DNA from: Promethearchaeota archaeon
GTDB lineage: Archaea; Asgardarchaeota; Lokiarchaeia; Sigynarchaeales; SOKP01
Reading direction: 5' to 3'
Assembly (NCBI GenBank): GCA_016839425.1
Contig: JAEOUI010000145.1
Coordinates: 1-10,574 of the forward strand
DNA: 10,574 nucleotides
Shown here: positions 6,738-10,574 of the stretch, in pieces
Layout: each line of letters starts with the position of its first letter
How positions within the stretch are numbered: position 1 is the first letter of the stretch
Notes under the pieces: generated by a model
What the model was told of the DNA's origin: nothing
Seen by the model: the letters and a program-made list of their open reading frames with translations, nothing else
Databases searched by the model: none
Made by a program: the position numbers and the translations under genes

Positions 6738-7196
6738 ATGTACAAAATCAACGAGATCGGCGTTGTAAGAAATGAACTAACCCGACCAGAGGGGGCATTT
6801 AAATTAAGAAATCAGATCTCTACCATTTTATTGCACGAACAATATGAAAATGGATTATTTAAGATCGAAGAAAACGAATATCTTCAAATCCTATTTTATT
6901 TTCACGAAAGCAACCCCAACAGCATGAAACTAGACGGACTCGACTACAAGGGAGGATTAAAGGGCGTTTTTGCGTCTAGAGCACCTAATAGACCGAGTTT
7001 GATCGGTTTGACTACAGTCAAATTAATTGAGCGAAAGGGACGGGAATTAAAGGTGTGGGGTTTAGACGCCATTAATGGAACACCAATATTAGATATCAAA
7101 CCGCTTGCTATCGATATAGACACTTATAGAGATAACAGTTCTGAAGAGAACATCGAATTCCTTTCAAAATTAGAAGTCATAAAATGCCAGAACTGA
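6738..7196 (+). CDS. Stand-alone TrmO-like (UPF0066) methyltransferase paralogue
   Basis: This 152-residue protein is a single TrmO/UPF0066 domain, the SAM-binding beta-barrel family. Key motifs are EIGVV (5-9), YLQILFYFH, KGVFASRAPNRPSLIGLTTV and GLDAINGTPILDIKP. By eye it matches the N-terminal domain of the fusion protein at roughly 70 of 129 positions. Like the fusion it has RPS where classic members have RPN, and it alone has Asn for Asp in the usual DGTP motif. I chose ATG 6738 over an in-frame TTG at 6699: it has AGGA 4 nt upstream, aligns with the paralogue's start, and the extra 13 residues (FISNLRLGKIGI) look like leader. The TTG would also lie only about 10 nt after the expected transcript start. 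The substrate is unknown; co-regulation with the transporter suggests metal or cofactor metabolism rather than housekeeping tRNA work, and a heterodimer with the fusion protein is possible. Confidence 0.88.
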   Translation: MYKINEIGVVRNELTRPEGAFKLRNQISTILLHEQYENGLFKIEENEYLQILFYFHESNPNSMKLDGLDYKGGLKGVFASRAPNRPSLIGLTTVKLIERKGRELKVWGLDAINGTPILDIKPLAIDIDTYRDNSSEENIEFLSKLEVIKCQN

Positions 7197-7214
7197 TCTA
7201 ATTTTTCTTTTTAA
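7197..7214 (+). terminator. T-rich tract between convergent genes
   Basis: Only 18 nt separate the stop of the TrmO-like gene from the stop of the convergent beta-helix gene. They read TCTAATTTTTCTTTTTAA on the plus strand, a plausible oligo-T terminator for the TrmO-like gene. No comparable T-run serves the opposite strand, so its transcript may read into the antisense of the TrmO-like gene. Confidence 0.5.
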
Positions 7215-9146
7215 TTACTCGAATGGTTTATTGCACGACCAGCACGATTCGTCCTTCTTTTTCAAGGCTTCCACGCACGTCTTGCAATAAAAGGTCTTGC
7301 AATGACGGCATAAATAAAGCTCTCCACCTTCAATGATACCCTTGTGAACCGGACAGGTGTATTGCGCCTTTATAACAGCGACTTCGGATTCTATATCTTT
7401 TTCTTCATCAGTTCCAGCCTTGATGATTCTCCCTGAGGTTTCTATATCAGATTGGTTAGATTGTGGTATCGGATCAATTGGTTTTTTTTGAGGATTTTGT
7501 GCTATTGAACTTACTGAACTCGAATGAAATGTAGTATTAAATCTTTTTAATCCTGACTTAGTTCTTTTCTTATTGAGGACTATACCACTCACACCCAAAA
7601 CAATGACAACGAAAATTACTATTGCGATCCAAGCATAATCGTTGTTTGGTAGCGAAGTTTCCTCCTCTTGTAGATGGACTATTGGTTTCATATCTTGAAT
7701 ACCTGGAGTACCAGAAATATTATATGGTACGTCTCCAATCCCATCTCCGTCAATATCCTTGCCTTCATAATCGCTCCAATAATTACCAATCTCGCTTGAG
7801 TTCCAGTGGTTTTCTCCAACCCCACTGTTATCCTGTGCTTGTATTGTGTTATCAATGAAATTATTTTCGTAGAATAAATTGTTAGTATTTAAGTTCTCAG
7901 AAACAAAAACACCAATGACATCATTCTTGTTGACATTGTTTGAGCGAAAAATTACATTGCTATTAGAGATATTAAAGTAGGCACCATAGTTGTTAGCAAT
8001 AAGATCGTTATCGTGAATATCAATAATATCTGATTGGATTAAATAAAGACCACAATTATTATTTCTAATGGAATTATTTCCCAGATCACTGTACTTATTT
8101 TCATCCAACGAGATACCATTCTGAATATTGTTTCGTATAATATTTCCACTCACATCAGCATAAAATACATCATGTAATAAAATTCCGTCTTTCAGGTTAT
8201 TAGAGACATTATTTTCCACAATTACATTAGAGTCAGAATGATTCAAAAAAATACCATTTACATTCTGGATGATTATATTTCGATTAATTTCGTTTTGGTT
8301 GCTTAAGTCTTCAAGATAAATACCAGCCTGGTTCTCTTTAAAAATATTTTCAGCGATCGTATTATATGCACACGATTTATTCAAATGCAGACCATTTTTT
8401 TGATTAAAAGAGGCGTTATTTCCGAATATGGTATTATAATCGCTATAACCATACAGATAAATACCCCATTGATTACATGTAAGATTATTTTGTGCAATCG
8501 TGTTGTTATCGGATTGCCATAAAAAAATCCCATCGTCGTTATAATTATAAGAGGAGTTGTTTTGGGTAATATTACAAAAGAAACAATAAACAAGATAAAA
8601 CCCTGAATAATAATTGTGGTGAAGTTGATTTTTTAAAAATACGATGTCATTAGTTTGATAACCGCGTATTCCCACATCGTTGTCGTGACAAGTAATATTA
8701 ACAATCCTTCCATTTGAAACATCAGAAAGATAGATACCTGCTCTTGGATTTAAAAAAGTGTCGCCTATGGCATTTTTTAAAAGACAATTCCTCACGATAA
8801 AATACTTATCTGAGTCTCTAATTTCAATGCACGCTTTATTGGAACTCGCGCTTGAATCAATGCTCAAATTTTCGATTACATATGGATTATCGGCAGTTCC
8901 TTCTCCAGAAAGCCATGACATGGAAATATAATCTTCCCACTTCTGATTTAAAGAGTCGTCATCTATGACAAATGGTGATTCGATTATCCAAAAATCAGAA
9001 CTTCTTGGATTCAAAGAAGAATTTTCCTCGTAATTATTGGAGATATTTCCTATTGAATTATTCATAATCGAAACTGTTAAAAAGGCAAGAATAATTGAAA
9101 CTAATTTAAGCTTAGATTTTCTTTCTAAGAACCATCTAGGTGGCAT
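7215..9146 (-). CDS. NosD-like right-handed beta-helix membrane protein with C-terminal zinc-binding tail
   Basis: This 643-residue protein has a basic N-terminus and signal/anchor helix (about 12-30). A WIIESPFVID...WLSGEGTADNPYVIENLSI lead-in (53-96) follows, then a long parallel beta-helix of NosD/CASH type repeats (about 100-445; recurring NTI-x-x-N-x, GIYL, GIFL, many Asn and NxS/T sites). The stretch at 446-490 is the NosD-type end signature, with GNYWSDY (454-460) and a Ca-binding-like DIDGDGIGD (464-472). A transmembrane helix at 504-524 is followed by KKR and a cytosolic tail of about 119 residues. The tail ends in Cys598-x2-His601, Cys613-x2-Cys616, Cys621-x2-Cys624 and Cys635-x2-Cys638, a B-box/RING-like set for two zinc ions. 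The beta-helix should lie outside the cell, possibly on polysaccharide. In true NosD operons the protein serves N2O reductase copper-site assembly, but no nos genes are here, so that role is not implied. Similar proteins are frequent in Lokiarchaeia-like genomes. The start at 9146 has no strong SD site. Confidence 0.9.
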   Translation of the reverse strand: MPPRWFLERKSKLKLVSIILAFLTVSIMNNSIGNISNNYEENSSLNPRSSDFWIIESPFVIDDDSLNQKWEDYISMSWLSGEGTADNPYVIENLSIDSSASSNKACIEIRDSDKYFIVRNCLLKNAIGDTFLNPRAGIYLSDVSNGRIVNITCHDNDVGIRGYQTNDIVFLKNQLHHNYYSGFYLVYCFFCNITQNNSSYNYNDDGIFLWQSDNNTIAQNNLTCNQWGIYLYGYSDYNTIFGNNASFNQKNGLHLNKSCAYNTIAENIFKENQAGIYLEDLSNQNEINRNIIIQNVNGIFLNHSDSNVIVENNVSNNLKDGILLHDVFYADVSGNIIRNNIQNGISLDENKYSDLGNNSIRNNNCGLYLIQSDIIDIHDNDLIANNYGAYFNISNSNVIFRSNNVNKNDVIGVFVSENLNTNNLFYENNFIDNTIQAQDNSGVGENHWNSSEIGNYWSDYEGKDIDGDGIGDVPYNISGTPGIQDMKPIVHLQEEETSLPNNDYAWIAIVIFVVIVLGVSGIVLNKKRTKSGLKRFNTTFHSSSVSSIAQNPQKKPIDPIPQSNQSDIETSGRIIKAGTDEEKDIESEVAVIKAQYTCPVHKGIIEGGELYLCRHCKTFYCKTCVEALKKKDESCWSCNKPFE

Positions 9147-9170
9147 TAGGATCTCTATATTAAAGTGTTA

Positions 9171-9181
9171 TTTTTTAAAAA
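9171..9181 (-). promoter_or_regulatory. Possible TATA box for the beta-helix protein gene
   Basis: On the minus strand TTTTTAAAAAA is centred about 30 nt before the ATG at 9146. That is the distance expected for a leaderless or nearly leaderless archaeal transcript, and fits the lack of a clear SD site. A simple AT-rich match, so weak evidence alone. Confidence 0.4.
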
Positions 9182-9318
9182 CCCCATGAACTTATTTGAG
9201 GTAGATTAGTTGTAGTAATGTTGTATGGTTTTTAAATTCAATTTCTAATAGATGACAGTCAAAAAATTATTTTTATTTAAATGATCTAAGACAAGTATTC
9301 AATTTCATCCAATATCAG
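9182..9318. other. Intergenic core between the divergent beta-helix and DUF285 genes
   Basis: The middle of the 230-nt divergent intergenic region is AT-rich. I see no ORF, RNA gene, long inverted repeat or copy of the TTCATACT element in it. Confidence 0.5.
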
Positions 9319-9326
9319 CTTAAATA
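9319..9326 (+). promoter_or_regulatory. Possible TATA box for the DUF285 protein gene
   Basis: CTTAAATA is a reasonable archaeal TATA match placed 51-58 nt before the ATG at 9377. Transcription would start near 9349. The leader then carries GTGAT (9366-9370) 6 nt before the ATG, which can pair with the archaeal 16S 3' end (AUCACCUCC). Confidence 0.4.
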
Positions 9327-9376
9327 GTCATTTTCGTTCCTTAAATCATACAAAAAATCAAAAAAGTGATTAATAA

Positions 9377-10483
9377 ATGAAAAAAGGAGCGATTATAGCA
9401 ATAGTAGTTGTTTCACTCACAATCATTGGTGTTGGAGTTACTGGAATATTATTTCTACTAGTGCCAAGCAATACAAACGGTGTTTCTGATAACCCCATTG
9501 AAGATGATGTGCCCAAACCGTTCATATCGACTTGGAATTGTACCAAGATAAGTTCTGGATCGAGTGCTGTAAATCAAGTAAAGCTTCCGTTGGAACCCTC
9601 TGGAACATATAATTTCGTGGTAGACTGGGGTGATGGAACGAACAATACTATCACGAGTTGGAATCAATCGGAAATTACTCACACATACTTGTATAAAGGT
9701 CAGTACGACATCGAAATAAGAGGAACAATTATCGGATGGTGTTTCGATCATTCAGGAGATAGATTGAAGATACTTAATATTAAGCAATGGGGTTGCTTGC
9801 GATTAGGAAATTCAGGTCGATATTTTTATGGATGCAATAACATGTATATAACCGCAAATGACTTACTTGATTTAACAGGAACAATAATATTAGATAATGC
9901 TTTTACCAGCTGTTATGGAATTACAACAATTCCAAGAATGAACGACTGGGACACCTCAAAGGTAACAAGCATGAGGGGGATGTTCTATTTTGCTACTGAG
10001 TTTGATCAAGACATTGGTGATTGGAATGTGTCAAATGTAATAAACATGAGACAAATGTTCACCGGGGCATCCAGTTTTAATCAAGATATTAGCGGGTGGG
10101 ATGTTTCTAGCGTTATTGAGATGAGTTTCATGTTTTATCAAGCAAATTCATTCAATCAATCTATCGGTGAGTGGGATGTATTAAAAGTTAATACAATGGA
10201 ATCAATGTTCCGTGAAGCACATGATTTCGACCAAAATATAGGTAATTGGAATATTACGAGAGTGACAAAAATGGTTAACATGTTTCTTGAAGTGAATTTA
10301 TCAATGACGAATTATAACGCCTTATTGGTTGGATGGGAAGCTCAGGATGTGCAAGATGATGTGATGTTTCATGGGGGATATTCTCAATATTTTGGTCATC
10401 CCGCATCAGTTGCAAGAAACAATCTTATTATTGACCATAATTGGAATATCGAAGATGGAAATGAGTATATCCCTCCAATCTAA
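9377..10483 (+). CDS. Membrane-anchored surface protein with PKD-like segment and DUF285/BspA-type repeats
   Basis: This 368-residue protein starts with KK and a hydrophobic helix (4-29), a signal anchor placing the rest outside the cell. Residues about 50-118 contain VVDWGDGT (81-88) and a later THTY...KGQYDIEI, the pattern of PKD-like beta-sandwich domains. From about 185 to 305 it has five repeats of exactly 25 residues, marked by tryptophans at 191, 216, 241, 266 and 291 (W-D/N-V/T-S-x-V-x-x-M-x-x-M-F-x-x-A-x-x-F-x-Q-x-I-G). This is the DUF285 (BspA-like surface repeat, PF03382) pattern. The C-terminal part (NYNALLVGW...GYSQYF...ARNNLI...WNIEDG) is the usual end of such proteins. No C-terminal anchor is seen. 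DUF285 proteins are generally surface proteins thought to bind other cells or matrix; the partner is unknown. ATG 9377 has a GTGAT SD-like site 6 nt upstream. It is divergent from the beta-helix gene, so the pair may be a surface-protein locus. Confidence 0.9.
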   Translation: MKKGAIIAIVVVSLTIIGVGVTGILFLLVPSNTNGVSDNPIEDDVPKPFISTWNCTKISSGSSAVNQVKLPLEPSGTYNFVVDWGDGTNNTITSWNQSEITHTYLYKGQYDIEIRGTIIGWCFDHSGDRLKILNIKQWGCLRLGNSGRYFYGCNNMYITANDLLDLTGTIILDNAFTSCYGITTIPRMNDWDTSKVTSMRGMFYFATEFDQDIGDWNVSNVINMRQMFTGASSFNQDISGWDVSSVIEMSFMFYQANSFNQSIGEWDVLKVNTMESMFREAHDFDQNIGNWNITRVTKMVNMFLEVNLSMTNYNALLVGWEAQDVQDDVMFHGGYSQYFGHPASVARNNLIIDHNWNIEDGNEYIPPI

Positions 10484-10485
10484 GA

Positions 10486-10493
10486 TTTTTTTT
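10486..10493 (+). terminator. Oligo-T terminator after the DUF285 gene
   Basis: A run of eight T residues begins 3 nt after the TAA stop, as expected for an archaeal oligo-T termination site. No hairpin precedes it. Confidence 0.5.
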
Positions 10494-10515
10494 CATAATT
10501 AACTTTTAAAACATT

Positions 10516-10532
10516 TTACTTTTCTAAAGTAA
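10516..10532. repeat. Short perfect inverted repeat near the right edge
   Basis: TTACTTT and AAAGTAA are perfect 7-bp arms around the 3-nt loop TCT. It follows the T8 tract and a TTTTAAAA stretch at 10504-10511. It might be a hairpin at the end of the DUF285 transcript or an operator for a gene beyond the edge. Confidence 0.4.
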
Positions 10533-10540
10533 GTTATTAG

Positions 10541-10574
10541 ATGAGATACGATGGCGTACATTCAGAAATGTGGA
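10541..10574 (+). CDS. Possible start of a further gene at the right edge
   Basis: Two overlapping ATGs open frames that reach the edge: 10541 (MRYDGVHSEMW...) and 10551 (MAYIQKCG...). TTTTAAAA at 10504-10511 would place a transcript start near 10533, close to both. The fragment is too short to choose between them or to name a product. The minus strand also has a short open frame ending in TAG near 10524, so a convergent gene end is a competing reading. Confidence 0.22.
   Translation, partial: MRYDGVHSEMW

Noticed and set aside
7215..9146. Assignment of the beta-helix protein to nitrous oxide reductase maturation (nosD)
   Set aside because: The beta-helix signature matches the family, but no nosZ, nosF, nosY or copper genes are nearby, and the protein has a membrane helix and zinc tail that NosD lacks.
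9346..9351. TCATAC upstream of the DUF285 gene as a third operator copy
   Set aside because: It reads TCATACA, not TTCATACT, has no second copy 21 bp away, and lies downstream of the likely TATA box.

Overview
The window looks archaeal. It is AT-rich, the genes are preceded by TTTATATA/TTAAATAT-type TATA boxes about 25-30 nt before the inferred transcript starts, Shine-Dalgarno (SD) sites are short, and it carries an FmdE-domain protein of the kind tied to formylmethanofuran metabolism. The surface-protein style points to an Asgard archaeon, most likely Lokiarchaeia-like: a secreted beta-helix protein with a cytosolic Cys/His zinc tail, a long LPxS-type leucine-rich-repeat protein and a DUF285 protein. 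That placement is an inference from protein style; no rRNA or other marker gene is present.

Layout. 1-314 (minus): 5' part of a small membrane protein that runs off the left edge. 425-1984 (minus): a cytosolic protein of 18 leucine-rich repeats. 1985-2373: divergent intergenic region with a GC-rich leader for the LRR gene and an operator/promoter block for the next operon. 2374-6543 (plus): a four-gene operon made of a FecB/BtuF-type substrate-binding protein, a FecCD/BtuC-type permease, an ABC ATPase overlapping the permease stop, and a fusion of a TrmO-like (UPF0066) methyltransferase domain to an FmdE domain with a zinc finger. 6738-7196 (plus): a stand-alone TrmO-like paralogue with its own promoter. 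7215-9146 (minus): NosD-like beta-helix membrane protein with a zinc-binding tail. 9377-10483 (plus): membrane-anchored protein with a PKD-like segment and five 25-residue DUF285/BspA repeats. The right edge may hold the start of another gene.

The most interesting part is 2281-7196. The promoters of the transporter operon (2281-2323) and of the stand-alone TrmO-like gene (6629-6671) share a 43-nt block that aligns without gaps at 37 positions. Each block has two copies of TTCATACT exactly 21 bp apart, and the second copy ends 2-3 nt before the TATA box. The two transcription units are therefore probably controlled by the same regulator. Together with the TrmO-FmdE fusion and the half-identical TrmO-like paralogue, this suggests one functional module: uptake of a metal or metal complex (tungstate/molybdate, iron chelate or corrinoid; the sequence does not decide which) coupled to a SAM-dependent methyltransferase and an FmdE-type metal-binding protein. 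The remaining genes (LRR, beta-helix, DUF285) look like surface or protein-interaction accessory genes with no visible link to this module.
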